NCBI GenBank assembly: GCA_018065225.1
Contig: JAGHTS010000059.1
Coordinates: 1-40,132, forward strand
Origin: Candidatus Phascolarctobacterium caballi
GTDB taxonomy: Bacteria; Bacillota; Negativicutes; Acidaminococcales; Acidaminococcaceae
Direction: 5' to 3'
DNA length: 40,132 nt
Shown here: positions 24,515 through 31,137 of the stretch, piece after piece
Layout of the letters: each line of letters opens with the position of its first letter
How positions within the stretch are numbered: the first letter of the stretch is position 1
The notes under the pieces: model-generated
Told to the model about the DNA's origin: nothing
Databases searched by the model: none
The model's input: the letters and a program-made list of their open reading frames with translations, nothing else
Program-made: the position numbers and the translations under genes

Positions 24515-25540
24515 ATGAAGTTACCGAACGGCTTTGGAAGTGTTACTAAATTAAGCGGAAACCGGAGAAAACCTTTTGCGGTTAGAAAGTGGATGTCGGG
24601 CAAACAGATTTATGCCGGAAGTTTCGAAACTTACGAACTTGCCATTGCGTACCTTATCAATTCCCAAAAGAGCCATAGTGCCATTGGCATTAAGAGAATG
24701 ACCTTTATTGAGGTGTACCGGCAAATGGCGGCAGAAAAATATGGCGACCTTGCGGAAAACAGTGTCAAGAATTATGAGGCGGCACTAAGGCATTGCGAAT
24801 TACTTTTTAATAAGCCCTTATGTGAAATTAAATTATCAGACCTGCAAAAGGTAATTTCCCAAATGGATGCCCAAAAGATAGGGTACGCAAGCCAAAGGAA
24901 ATGCCGGTCTTTATTCCACAATGTCTATGGCTACGCAATTAAGTATGAGATTGTGGACGTGGACTATTCCCAGTGGGTGGAGATTTGCAAAAGGGTGGTA
25001 TTGCACCCCAAGAAACCTTTTAACCGGCGGCAGCTCAACAGGGTTATTGCATTAGCTGAAGGGGATGGAGCGTTGGCACGGTGGGCAAAGTGTGTTGTTA
25101 TGCTTTGCTACAATGGATGCAGGGCAGGGGAATTTTTGAGCATAAAGAAAACAGACGTAAAATTGGGGCAAAAATTCTTTATTGTCCGGGAAAGCAAAAC
25201 TGAATCAGGGCGAAACAGGATTGTTCCCATTCATAAAAAATTATTACCTTATTATCAATGGTGGTATGAACAAGAGGGCTCAACCCTGATAAGCGAGAAC
25301 GGGGAACCGGTAACATATCAGCGGTTCAAAGCTCTTTTTGACAGGGTAATGAAAATAAGCCATTGCCACCACAGCCCCCATGAATGCCGCCATACTTTGG
25401 CAACATGGCTGGACGATGCCGGAGCAAATGAAGTTGCTACCAAAAAGATACTTGGCCACAGCGTGAAGGGAATAACCAAAGGTGTTTATACCCACAAGAA
25501 CCTGCACGAACTGAGAAAGGCAATAAACAAGGTAAAATAG
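24515..25540 (+). CDS. Tyrosine recombinase, probable shufflon invertase
   Basis: This 341-residue protein has an N-terminal arm-binding-like domain (GFGSVTKLSGNRRKPFAVRKW), a SAM-like core-binding domain, and the full tyrosine recombinase set: Arg203 (NGCRAGE), Lys228, His289 and Arg292 (HECRH), His315 (GHS) and Tyr325. GGAGGTG before the ATG at 24515 decides the start. A second recombinase with an attP beside it (27365-28465) accounts for lysogeny, so this one most likely inverts the fibre cassettes 0.6 kb upstream, as Rci does in plasmid R64. It ends in a strong terminator. Confidence 0.85.
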   Translation: MKLPNGFGSVTKLSGNRRKPFAVRKWMSGKQIYAGSFETYELAIAYLINSQKSHSAIGIKRMTFIEVYRQMAAEKYGDLAENSVKNYEAALRHCELLFNKPLCEIKLSDLQKVISQMDAQKIGYASQRKCRSLFHNVYGYAIKYEIVDVDYSQWVEICKRVVLHPKKPFNRRQLNRVIALAEGDGALARWAKCVVMLCYNGCRAGEFLSIKKTDVKLGQKFFIVRESKTESGRNRIVPIHKKLLPYYQWWYEQEGSTLISENGEPVTYQRFKALFDRVMKISHCHHSPHECRHTLATWLDDAGANEVATKKILGHSVKGITKGVYTHKNLHELRKAINKVK

Positions 25541-25545
25541 GTTAT

Positions 25546-25573
25546 AAGCCGTATCAACTGATGCGGCTTTTTT
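25546..25573 (+). terminator. Terminator after the shufflon recombinase
   Basis: A ten-pair stem AAGCCGTATC/GATGCGGCTT (25546-25555 with 25560-25569) with a four-base loop runs into TTTTTT. It separates the tail/recombinase genes from the lysis genes. Confidence 0.85.
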
Positions 25574-25594
25574 ATTGGAGAAAGGAGAATGAAA

Positions 25595-26137
25595 ATGAAA
25601 ATTGGGATTAATCCCGGACATGATACCGGGGGTCATGTCGGGGCGGTCAACCCGGCAAAGGGTGTTGACGAAGGACACATCGTCTTGCAGATTGGAATTT
25701 TGTTGCAGGAAATCCTTCAGCAAAAAGGCCATGAGGTTGTATTTATTCAGCAAGACAATTTGAGAGGCGAGGCACCTTATTTCAATTATAAAGATAGTGT
25801 TGTGGGGTTCCTGAATGCTCAGCATACAGACGTGAATATAAGCTTGCATTGCAACGCATGGCAGGGAGCTGACGAAGATGCCGAAGGCACGGAAACCTTT
25901 TATTACAGCACGAATGAAAAAGGGCTTGCACTTGCAGCAGATATTCAAACAGAGCTGGTAAGGTTGGGGTTTGCCAACCGTGGTGTCAAACACGGAGACG
26001 GACAATCTTTCGTAAGAGATACCACCGCAACCAGTGTGTTGGTTGAAATCGGTTTTATTCGCAACAGCCATGACGTGAATTTATTGTTGAATCATCAAAA
26101 AGAAATCGCAGAGGCAATTGCCAGAGCGATAAAATGA
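25595..26137 (+). CDS. Endolysin: N-acetylmuramoyl-L-alanine amidase (Amidase_3)
   Basis: This 180-residue protein is a single catalytic domain. Zinc ligands are His9 (NPGHD), Glu26 (DEGH) and His85 (SLHCNAW), and the catalytic Glu151 is in LVEIGF. It cleaves the bond between muramic acid and the stem peptide to release phage. No signal peptide or cell-wall binding domain is present, so export needs a holin. AAAGGAG is seven bases before the ATG at 25595, which I prefer over 25589. Confidence 0.92.
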   Translation: MKIGINPGHDTGGHVGAVNPAKGVDEGHIVLQIGILLQEILQQKGHEVVFIQQDNLRGEAPYFNYKDSVVGFLNAQHTDVNISLHCNAWQGADEDAEGTETFYYSTNEKGLALAADIQTELVRLGFANRGVKHGDGQSFVRDTTATSVLVEIGFIRNSHDVNLLLNHQKEIAEAIARAIK

Positions 26138-26151
26138 AAGGAGAATGAAAA

Positions 26152-26562
26152 ATGTTAAATTTGAACCCATTAAATCAAGTAGGTGTGTTTTTGTTTTTGG
26201 TCGTAGCGGTGCTGGTGGCGTATATTTATTGCCACTATATCAAGAGGGGGGAACCATTACCACCTTCTGATAAGGATTGGAAAAGAACACGTGATACCGT
26301 GGTTGCTGAGGCAATTAAAGATTTGGAAGAGTTTATTCAAAACTTCAAAAGAGATTTGGCTTTTAAGCGTGAACGACTGGATAATAATTTATCTATTATG
26401 TTTAAGCAACTTTGGAATGACGGGATATTTCAGTGGGGTTTTATTGCGGAATGCTTTAAGGAATTTGGGCGGCTGATTAACTGGAAGAAATACCGAGTTG
26501 TATATTGCATTATAATCCTTATTCTCTGCGGATTGTTCCTGTACTACGTGATTGGGGTATGA
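26152..26562 (+). CDS. Two-segment membrane protein of the lysis region
   Basis: This 136-residue protein has a transmembrane segment near each end (about 10-28, VGVFLFLVVAVLVAYIY, and 115-134, VVYCIIILILCGLFLYYVI) separated by a long charged helical part. It follows the endolysin directly with a good AAAGGAG. It is a holin candidate by position, but the large cytoplasmic or periplasmic middle is not typical of holins. Confidence 0.65.
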   Translation: MLNLNPLNQVGVFLFLVVAVLVAYIYCHYIKRGEPLPPSDKDWKRTRDTVVAEAIKDLEEFIQNFKRDLAFKRERLDNNLSIMFKQLWNDGIFQWGFIAECFKEFGRLINWKKYRVVYCIIILILCGLFLYYVIGV

Positions 26563-26566
26563 GGGG

Positions 26567-26827
26567 ATGAATAATGGTAAGAATTTTATTGTTATTCTGC
26601 TTGCTGCAGTTCTCGTTTTTGCCGCTGGCTATTGGGCAGGAATACATAGTGACGGACGCTCAGCTGACGAAGTTAGAAAACAAATTAATTCAGCTCAAAG
26701 CAATCAACAGTCAATTACAGGTTCAATTGGAACAGCTGCACAAGCAGTCAGCGAATCAGGAAGAGTCATTGAAGAACTTATCGATGGACTTCGACAAGTT
26801 CGCCGCCAGCCAGCACCGGAAAATTAA
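26567..26827 (+). CDS. Small membrane-anchored protein, possible spanin partner
   Basis: This 86-residue protein has an N-terminal transmembrane segment (residues 6-25, NFIVILLAAVLVFAAGYWAG) followed by a polar helical domain with DEVRKQINSAQ and SGRVIEELIDGLRQVRRQP. This is the layout of an inner-membrane spanin (Rz-like). A TTG at 26552 is an alternative start. It overlaps a second frame (26574-26894) over nearly its full length; both frames look protein-like. Confidence 0.5.
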   Translation: MNNGKNFIVILLAAVLVFAAGYWAGIHSDGRSADEVRKQINSAQSNQQSITGSIGTAAQAVSESGRVIEELIDGLRQVRRQPAPEN

Positions 26828-26894
26828 CGAGTTGAAACTGCAGAGGGTATTGCTTGTTTTTGGGGCTTTAGCGGCGGTATCGATTAAAAGATAA
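26574..26894 (+). CDS. Coiled-coil protein with signal-like N-terminus, overlapping frame
   Basis: This 106-residue protein has a hydrophobic signal-like start (residues 1-21, ending AIGQ), a Gln/Leu heptad region (TKLENKLIQLKAINSQLQVQL) and a short hydrophobic segment near the C-terminus. GAGGGG lies seven bases before the ATG, the best ribosome site in this spot. There is no lipobox cysteine, so it is not a classic Rz1 lipoprotein. The overlapping pair still resembles the embedded arrangement of spanin genes. Confidence 0.55.
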   Translation: MVRILLLFCLLQFSFLPLAIGQEYIVTDAQLTKLENKLIQLKAINSQLQVQLEQLHKQSANQEESLKNLSMDFDKFAASQHRKINELKLQRVLLVFGALAAVSIKR

Positions 26895-26900
26895 CAATAC

Positions 26901-26929
26901 TTGACGACCAAAAGAAAAAGAGGTATAAT
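26901..26929 (+). promoter_or_regulatory. Sigma70-type promoter in the attP region
   Basis: TTGACG (26901-26906), a 17-base spacer and a perfect TATAAT (26924-26929) form one of the strongest promoter matches in the window. No gene follows before the terminator at 26971-27006. The -35 box overlaps an integrase arm-type repeat (26902-26909, minus orientation). Confidence 0.75.
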
Positions 26930-26935
26930 AAAAGC

Positions 26936-27006
26936 ACCCTTTTTAGGGTTGCCAATTGCCTTGTTGGTATAGAAAGGTCGGGTGTACTGCTCGGCTTTTC
27001 TTTTTA
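26936..27006 (+). ncRNA. Probable small RNA of about 70 nt
   Basis: A start seven bases after the TATAAT and termination at the T-run would give a short transcript with three stem-loops: ACCCT/AGGGT (26936-26949), GCCAA/TTGGT (26951-26968) and the terminator stem. No reading frame fits. The promoter overlaps an arm-type site, so integrase binding could control it. Confidence 0.5.
26971..27006 (+). terminator. Terminator ending the lysis operon and the small RNA
   Basis: A 12-pair stem (26971-26982 with 26990-27001, including G-T pairs) and seven-base loop are followed by TTTTT. Confidence 0.8.
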
Positions 27007-27050
27007 ATTAGAAAATAAAAGGTCGTCAAACAGGTCGTCAGAACAAAAAT

Positions 27051-27085
27051 TTAGAGGGCTTTGGAATTTATCCAAAACCCTCTAA
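27051..27085 (-). terminator. Phage-borne terminator for the target tRNA gene
   Basis: A 15-base inverted repeat with one mismatch (27051-27065 with 27071-27085) lies just beyond the tRNA 3' end and, on the minus strand, is followed by ATTTTT. After integration it would terminate the restored host tRNA-Leu transcript. Confidence 0.65.
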
Positions 27086-27100
27086 ACCTTGATTGTTCTG

Positions 27101-27157
27101 TGGTGCCGGAGGCCGGAGTCGAACCGGCACGGTTGTTACACCGCTTGATTTTGAGAT
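27101..27157 (-). other. 3' part of a tRNA-Leu (attP core)
   Basis: On the minus strand the sequence reads from an anticodon loop CTCAAAA (CAA, Leu) through a long class II variable arm, a perfect T-arm (GCCGG-TTCGACT-CCGGC) and the acceptor strand to CCA. The 5' half is missing, so it is not a functional tRNA by itself. It is the segment that recombines with and restores a host tRNA-Leu gene. Confidence 0.85.
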
Positions 27158-27178
27158 ATAAAATTGGAATTTTGGAAA

Positions 27179-27223
27179 ATGGCTTAATGGTGCGGAAAAC
27201 CGCATTATTGAGCCATTTTTTTA
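27179..27223. terminator. Bidirectional terminator after integrase
   Basis: A long imperfect stem ATGGCT...TGCGG/CCGCA...AGCCAT (27179-27196 with 27200-27216) is flanked by TTTTTTT on the plus strand and by TTTT on the minus strand. It would stop integrase transcription from the minus strand. Confidence 0.7.
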
Positions 27224-27364
27224 TTTTTGATTTGATTAAATATTTTTGTTTTTTGCATCTTTTTGAAGCCAAAAGGTCGTCGGAAAAGTCGTCAACGATA
27301 CCGCTTGACTGATAGTCAAAATTTTGCAAAAAAATGGCTTAACCGTGCGGTGGAATTGGAAGAC

Positions 27365-28465
27365 CTATAATTTATTCAACAAGTCAAGTGTACTTTTGTC
27401 CATTTCGGGGGTGTGCTTAACGTATTTATTTAATGTCATGGCGACGGTGGAATGACCGAGTTTCGCCTGTATTTTTTTTGGGTTAATGTCATTCTCCGCT
27501 AAATAAGTTGCCACAGTAGCACGCAGGGAATGAAAGGTCATTTCGTCCGGGAAACCTAATACTTTACGTGCATCGCAAAAAGCACGGCTTAACGAATTGG
27601 GCATAAGAAAACCGCCTGTGCGAGATTGAAACACAAATGAATCAGGATTTATTTTTTTATTTTTTTCTTTATTAAAAGAAATCTGCTCTTGTAATAATTT
27701 TTTCATAACAGGGGGGATGGCGATTGCACGGATAGAGCTTTTGGTTTTCAATGAACCGACAATCCATTGACCATTATAAACCTTAATGCCACGTTCTACT
27801 ACAATATAATTTTCGTCCAAGCGCAAGTCCTTTATTTGCAGACCGCAGATTTCGCCGCGTCGCATTCCTGTGTTCCGGGCAAAGCGGAAAATTCTTTTCA
27901 TTTGCTGGCTGGGAATTGCATCCAACAAAATATCAAATTCCTCTTTGGTAAGGGTCAACCGTTCTTTGCTTTCATACTTAGGTTTATCGATGAAGTCAAA
28001 AGGATTTTCTTTTATAACCTTTTCTTTCCATGCTTGATGGAAAACCGCTTTTAAAAACACATAGAGCATCTGCTTTGTCCGCCTGCCGTCAACCGCCGCT
28101 TTCGGCTTAAAAGATAACAAAAATTGACGACTTGCAGGAACATTGACGGTGTCCATTTTCATTCTGGAAAAATTAGTTCCGGCAATATAATTCTTGATTA
28201 GGCAATCGTAAGTGTCAAGGGTAGAAGTGCCCGGGTCATTCTCCCGCCGTGCTTTCATGTAGTAGTCAATGAACGAACCCACAGAATATACATTACGGGA
28301 CAACCCTGAATATTTTAGCATTAACTTATTGATTTTTTCAGTCAACTCCACTTGCGTATCTGCGTACACATGCTTGCTGAACGCTTCCCCTGTAATTCCG
28401 TCATACAAAGTAATTTTTCTTTCAAACCGCCCGTCAGGGCGCTTTTTTATTTTCGGCTTATTCAT
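27365..28465 (-). CDS. int: Phage integrase (tyrosine recombinase)
   Basis: This 366-residue enzyme has an N-terminal arm-binding domain (KKRPDGRFERKITLYDG), a core-binding domain and the catalytic residues Arg202 (TGMRRGE), His312 and Arg315 (HSLR), His338 (LGHS) and Tyr348. It integrates the phage at tRNA-Leu. It overlaps the repressor gene by four bases (minus strand), so both are transcribed together in the lysogen. The attP lies just beyond its 3' end. Confidence 0.95.
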   Translation of the reverse strand: MNKPKIKKRPDGRFERKITLYDGITGEAFSKHVYADTQVELTEKINKLMLKYSGLSRNVYSVGSFIDYYMKARRENDPGTSTLDTYDCLIKNYIAGTNFSRMKMDTVNVPASRQFLLSFKPKAAVDGRRTKQMLYVFLKAVFHQAWKEKVIKENPFDFIDKPKYESKERLTLTKEEFDILLDAIPSQQMKRIFRFARNTGMRRGEICGLQIKDLRLDENYIVVERGIKVYNGQWIVGSLKTKSSIRAIAIPPVMKKLLQEQISFNKEKNKKINPDSFVFQSRTGGFLMPNSLSRAFCDARKVLGFPDEMTFHSLRATVATYLAENDINPKKIQAKLGHSTVAMTLNKYVKHTPEMDKSTLDLLNKL

Positions 28466-29067
28466 GGCAAAACCTTCTTTCTCACTTCAACAACTTCGCC
28501 ACATATTGTAACAGGCAAGGTCATAACTTCTTTACGGGTATATAACTTGGGCGGGAAAACATCGGTGTTATATGCCCGGAGTTCAATTCCATTGTCGCGG
28601 AAAAATACTTTTTTACAAGTCCCCTCATCTCCATTAACTAAAACAATGGCAACAGCACCGGAACGGACAACAGGCGTCTGCTTAACGATAACAATATCCC
28701 CCGGGGCAATGTAAGGCAACATACTGTCGCCGGTGATTTGCAGGGCAAAGAAATCTCCTTCCATTGCCACATTGGACGAAATCTCTTCCCAGTCAATAAT
28801 GTTCTCTTCTGCGGTTATGGGAATGCCGGCGGCGACGGTCCCAAGAACGGGAATACGAGTGCGAGCCGGTGCGACGGGTAAATTGTTATTAATAAGAGCG
28901 TCAACAGTCACCCCATAAAAATCCGCCAATTGGATAAGGCGGTCTTTTTTTGGATAATGAATACCACGCTCCCATCGTGAAATAGTGTTTTGCGGAACTC
29001 CCAAATGACGGGCTACTTCTATTTGGGATAATCCTTTTTCTTTTCGTATTTTTTCAAGGTTAGTCAT
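28462..29067 (-). CDS. CI-like repressor with LexA/S24 autocleavage domain
   Basis: This 201-residue protein has an HTH_3 DNA-binding domain (residues 1-60, LSQIEVARHLGVPQNTISRW) and an S24 peptidase domain: cleavage site Ala80-Gly81 (VAAGIP), nucleophile Ser115 (GDSM) and Lys152 in GTCKKV. It maintains lysogeny and should be cleaved with RecA after DNA damage, which makes the prophage SOS-inducible. A good AGGAGG lies upstream on the minus strand. Confidence 0.95.
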   Translation of the reverse strand: MTNLEKIRKEKGLSQIEVARHLGVPQNTISRWERGIHYPKKDRLIQLADFYGVTVDALINNNLPVAPARTRIPVLGTVAAGIPITAEENIIDWEEISSNVAMEGDFFALQITGDSMLPYIAPGDIVIVKQTPVVRSGAVAIVLVNGDEGTCKKVFFRDNGIELRAYNTDVFPPKLYTRKEVMTLPVTICGEVVEVRKKVLP

Positions 29068-29103
29068 ATATACCTCCTATCCACAAAACGGAATGTAGGC
29101 GTG

Positions 29104-29132
29104 ATTATATCAAGAAAAAAATAAAAAAACAA
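29104..29132 (-). promoter_or_regulatory. Leftward promoter for repressor and integrase
   Basis: On the minus strand TTGTTT (29132-29127) and a perfect TATAAT (29109-29104) are separated by 17 bases, about 40 bases before the repressor start. The -35 is a weak match, as is common for a regulated maintenance promoter. Confidence 0.6.
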
Positions 29133-29152
29133 CAAAAAAATTAAAAAAAGTA

Positions 29153-29180
29153 TTGACATTCTACGAGAAACGGATATAAT
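29153..29180 (+). promoter_or_regulatory. Early rightward promoter
   Basis: TTGACA (29153-29158) and TATAAT (29175-29180) with a 16-base spacer drive the early genes. An AAACGGA repeat overlaps the spacer, giving a clear means of repression in the lysogen. Confidence 0.8.
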
Positions 29181-29257
29181 ACAATTACACAACGCAAAAC
29201 GGATAATAAAGCACAAAAGCGTTGAGAAAAAAAGCACATACCGGAAGGGGTGAGAAA

Positions 29258-29476
29258 ATGGAAAAAATCAAAAAAGTTAAAAATGTCATAAGGGGCTTAA
29301 AGACACAATATCCGCTTGAAGAAATAACAATATTTACTGACGATGAAGTATTGTTCAGCGGTAAGTTGGACGCATGGGAACACCCAAACGACATGGCAAT
29401 GTTTGCATTTGAAGTGGGCGAAAGAATTTGTAAAAAGGTTATTACGTTCCACAGCAAAGCATTCATATTTACTTAA
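29258..29476 (+). CDS. Unknown early protein
   Basis: This 72-residue protein has a basic N-terminus (MEKIKKVKNVIRGLK) and a mixed alpha/beta body with EITIFTDDEVLFSGKLDAW. It is the first gene after the early promoter, the place of Cro- or antirepressor-type genes in many phages, but no helix-turn-helix is evident. The GGAAGGGGTG ribosome site decides the ATG at 29258. Confidence 0.55.
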   Translation: MEKIKKVKNVIRGLKTQYPLEEITIFTDDEVLFSGKLDAWEHPNDMAMFAFEVGERICKKVITFHSKAFIFT

Positions 29477-29599
29477 AAAGCACATACCGGGCAAAGCCCG
29501 TATGAATAAAGCCCCCAACGTGGCGTAGCAAGGCAATAGGTTCTGATGAGTGGCTTAAAACTTAACTATGTTGGGCGGCGGGGGCAGAAAGGAGTAGAA

Positions 29600-29848
29600 A
29601 TGCAACCATTATTGCTGAGTGTGCAAGATGCAAGCGAGTATTCAGGATTGAGCGTTGACGTAATTAAAGGTGAGGTGATTAATGGGAATCTGGACTATGT
29701 CATAACCGATAAGCGGCAGAAGGTTCTTATTCACCGCGTGTCATTGGACAACCGTGTTGCGGAAATGGCAAGAGTGCATGAGGTTATATCACCGACCCAA
29801 GCACGCAAAACTTACCGCGAAATCAAAGCAAGCCAAAAAAAGCAATAA
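29600..29848 (+). CDS. Helix-turn-helix protein, excisionase-like
   Basis: This 82-residue protein starts MQPLLLSVQDASEYSGLSVD, a winged-helix start typical of the excisionase/MerR-like HTH_17 group, followed by a basic helix and a C-terminal Lys/Gln tail. It is a plausible directionality factor for the integrase or an early regulator. AAAGGAG before ATG 29600 sets the start. Confidence 0.65.
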   Translation: MQPLLLSVQDASEYSGLSVDVIKGEVINGNLDYVITDKRQKVLIHRVSLDNRVAEMARVHEVISPTQARKTYREIKASQKKQ

Positions 29849-29852
29849 AAAA

Positions 29853-29872
29853 AGCACGTCGGCAAACGTGCT
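29853..29872 (-). terminator. Minus-strand terminator within the early region
   Basis: The stem AGCACGT/ACGTGCT is followed by TTTTTTT only when read on the minus strand. It may stop antisense transcription running toward the immunity region. Confidence 0.5.
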
Positions 29873-29908
29873 AATTTAAGGGCAATTATGCCCAGAAAGG
29901 ATATTTAT

Positions 29909-30106
29909 ATGATAACAAAATTGCGAAGAAATGTCAACACAGAGGCATTGTTAACCGGACTAATGCAATCTTATGCGAATGTGGGTGTTAATGTTATAGG
30001 TTTTTCACCCAAACCAACGCATGAAGATATTGCAGAGAAACGGTATCACAGATTAATGGCGGTCGTGATAGTTGCCGAAGTGCTGACATTATTTTATTGG
30101 TGGTAA
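29909..30106 (+). CDS. Small early membrane protein
   Basis: This 65-residue protein has a basic N-terminus and a C-terminal transmembrane segment (MAVVIVAEVLTLFYWW), so it is probably tail-anchored. The family is unknown. AAAGG is placed for the ATG at 29909 rather than the earlier ATG at 29888. Confidence 0.5.
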   Translation: MITKLRRNVNTEALLTGLMQSYANVGVNVIGFSPKPTHEDIAEKRYHRLMAVVIVAEVLTLFYWW

Positions 30107-30108
30107 CC

Positions 30109-30366
30109 ATGACGGTTAAAGAATTTTGCCAAATCCTTAACCTTGACGACTGCGGTGTACATTCAATAACAATTAGGGCGGTCAACGGAAATAAGATAAC
30201 CGAAGAACATTATAGCGATAGCGATTTCGGTTATGGTGAAGATTACGACTGCTACACCACAGTAACAGAGCGGCTGATAGGTGAATATGGGGATTGGCAG
30301 ATTATGGACGACAACTATATAACTTCGGATGGTTGCTTCGTCGTTGATTTAAGAAAGGCAGGGTGA
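30109..30366 (+). CDS. Unknown acidic early protein
   Basis: This 85-residue protein begins TVKEFCQILNLDDCGVHSITI and has a very acidic, tyrosine-rich middle (DSDFGYGEDYDCY). It resembles no family I can name with confidence. It overlaps neither neighbour and precedes another unknown gene by one base. Confidence 0.5.
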   Translation: MTVKEFCQILNLDDCGVHSITIRAVNGNKITEEHYSDSDFGYGEDYDCYTTVTERLIGEYGDWQIMDDNYITSDGCFVVDLRKAG

Positions 30367-30367
30367 A

Positions 30368-30625
30368 ATGGACAGAGAAACACAAGAAGTTTATAACAAA
30401 AAATCGGCGTTTGTCCGTGATTTCGGAGTGTTTTTGAAGGAACACAAAATTAGCGATGTTGTCTCGCTAAAATATCACTACAACACCGAAGGCAATCGTC
30501 GTGAATATGTTACGGTAACTTATTTTGACCCGATAACAGGGCAATACATTGACAAAAATGTCAACGTAACATTAGACAGCATACCGGCAATAATTTTAGA
30601 TATTACAAAATATGGGCTTTTATGA
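30368..30625 (+). CDS. Unknown early protein
   Basis: This 85-residue mixed alpha/beta protein has VSLKYHYNTEGNRREYVTVTYFD in the middle. No motif is recognised. It lies in a tight series of early genes and ends four bases inside the extended frame of the next one. Confidence 0.5.
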   Translation: MDRETQEVYNKKSAFVRDFGVFLKEHKISDVVSLKYHYNTEGNRREYVTVTYFDPITGQYIDKNVNVTLDSIPAIILDITKYGLL

Positions 30626-30648
30626 GCCAAAAGAAAGGAAAAAGGAAA

Positions 30649-31137
30649 ATGGCTAAACTTTATGAAATTTGTAATGAATTGGATGCAATAATCCAAGACG
30701 GCAAAGTGTTTGTGAGCACGGAAACAGGCGAGGTATTCACGCCTGACGCACTGGATGCGTTGAAGTTGGAAAAGGCAGAAAAGGTTGACAACTGCTTAAT
30801 GGTTATGCGGCAGTATGAAACCGATGCAGCGGGGATTGATTTGGAGATTGAACGGCTCACGGCATTAAAAAAACACTATGCCAGCCGTGCAAAATGGCTC
30901 AAAGAATATGTCAAGGATTGCCTGAACGGCGAAGAATTTAAAAGTGGTAAATTCAAAGTTACTTACCGGCAAAGCCGTGCGATCGTCTTTACCGATTGGC
31001 GGAAAGTGCCGGAGCAATATTTTAAAGACCAAACAGAGAAAGATATTTCAAAGGTGGCACTGATGGACGTGTTAAAGAATGGCGGCACCGTTCCGGGTGT
31101 AGTACTGGAAGAGAGAATTAATATGGTGGTGAAATGA
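30649..31137 (+). CDS. Gp157-like phage protein
   Basis: This 162-residue protein has the layout of the siphovirus Gp157 family: an N-terminal IICNELDAI-type helix (here LYEICNELDAI), a central coiled coil (IDLEIERLTALKKHYASRAKWL) and a C-terminal KVTYRQSRAIVFTDWRKVPEQYF segment. The family has been linked to phage defence or resistance in Streptococcus. Here it stands before the recombination gene, its common place. The ATG at 30649 has AAAGG upstream. Confidence 0.82.
   Translation: MAKLYEICNELDAIIQDGKVFVSTETGEVFTPDALDALKLEKAEKVDNCLMVMRQYETDAAGIDLEIERLTALKKHYASRAKWLKEYVKDCLNGEEFKSGKFKVTYRQSRAIVFTDWRKVPEQYFKDQTEKDISKVALMDVLKNGGTVPGVVLEERINMVVK

Larger units (their letters stand above)
26902..27294. 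other. attP with integrase arm-type repeats
   Basis: Copies of GGTCGTCA flank the tRNA-like core: 26902-26909 (minus), 27021-27028 and 27033-27040 on one side, and 27275-27282 (GGTCGTCG) and 27287-27294 (AGTCGTCA) on the other. Each pair is spaced by 12 bases. The core is the tRNA-Leu 3' part at 27101-27157. The site lies next to the 3' end of the integrase gene, the usual temperate-phage layout. Confidence 0.8.
29086..29203 (+). promoter_or_regulatory. Candidate repressor operators (AAACGGA repeats)
   Basis: AAACGGA occurs at 29086-29092, 29168-29174 (between the -35 and -10 of the rightward promoter) and 29197-29203 (just downstream of it). Their location in the divergent promoter region makes them good candidates for repressor binding. 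Confidence 0.5.

Noticed and set aside
25280-26071. Long minus-strand frame of 263 codons
   Set aside because: It is antisense to the recombinase and amidase, both with full catalytic motifs, and has no ribosome site or recognisable domain.
27101-27157. Functional phage tRNA-Leu
   Set aside because: Only the 3' part is present; acceptor 5' strand and D-arm are missing.
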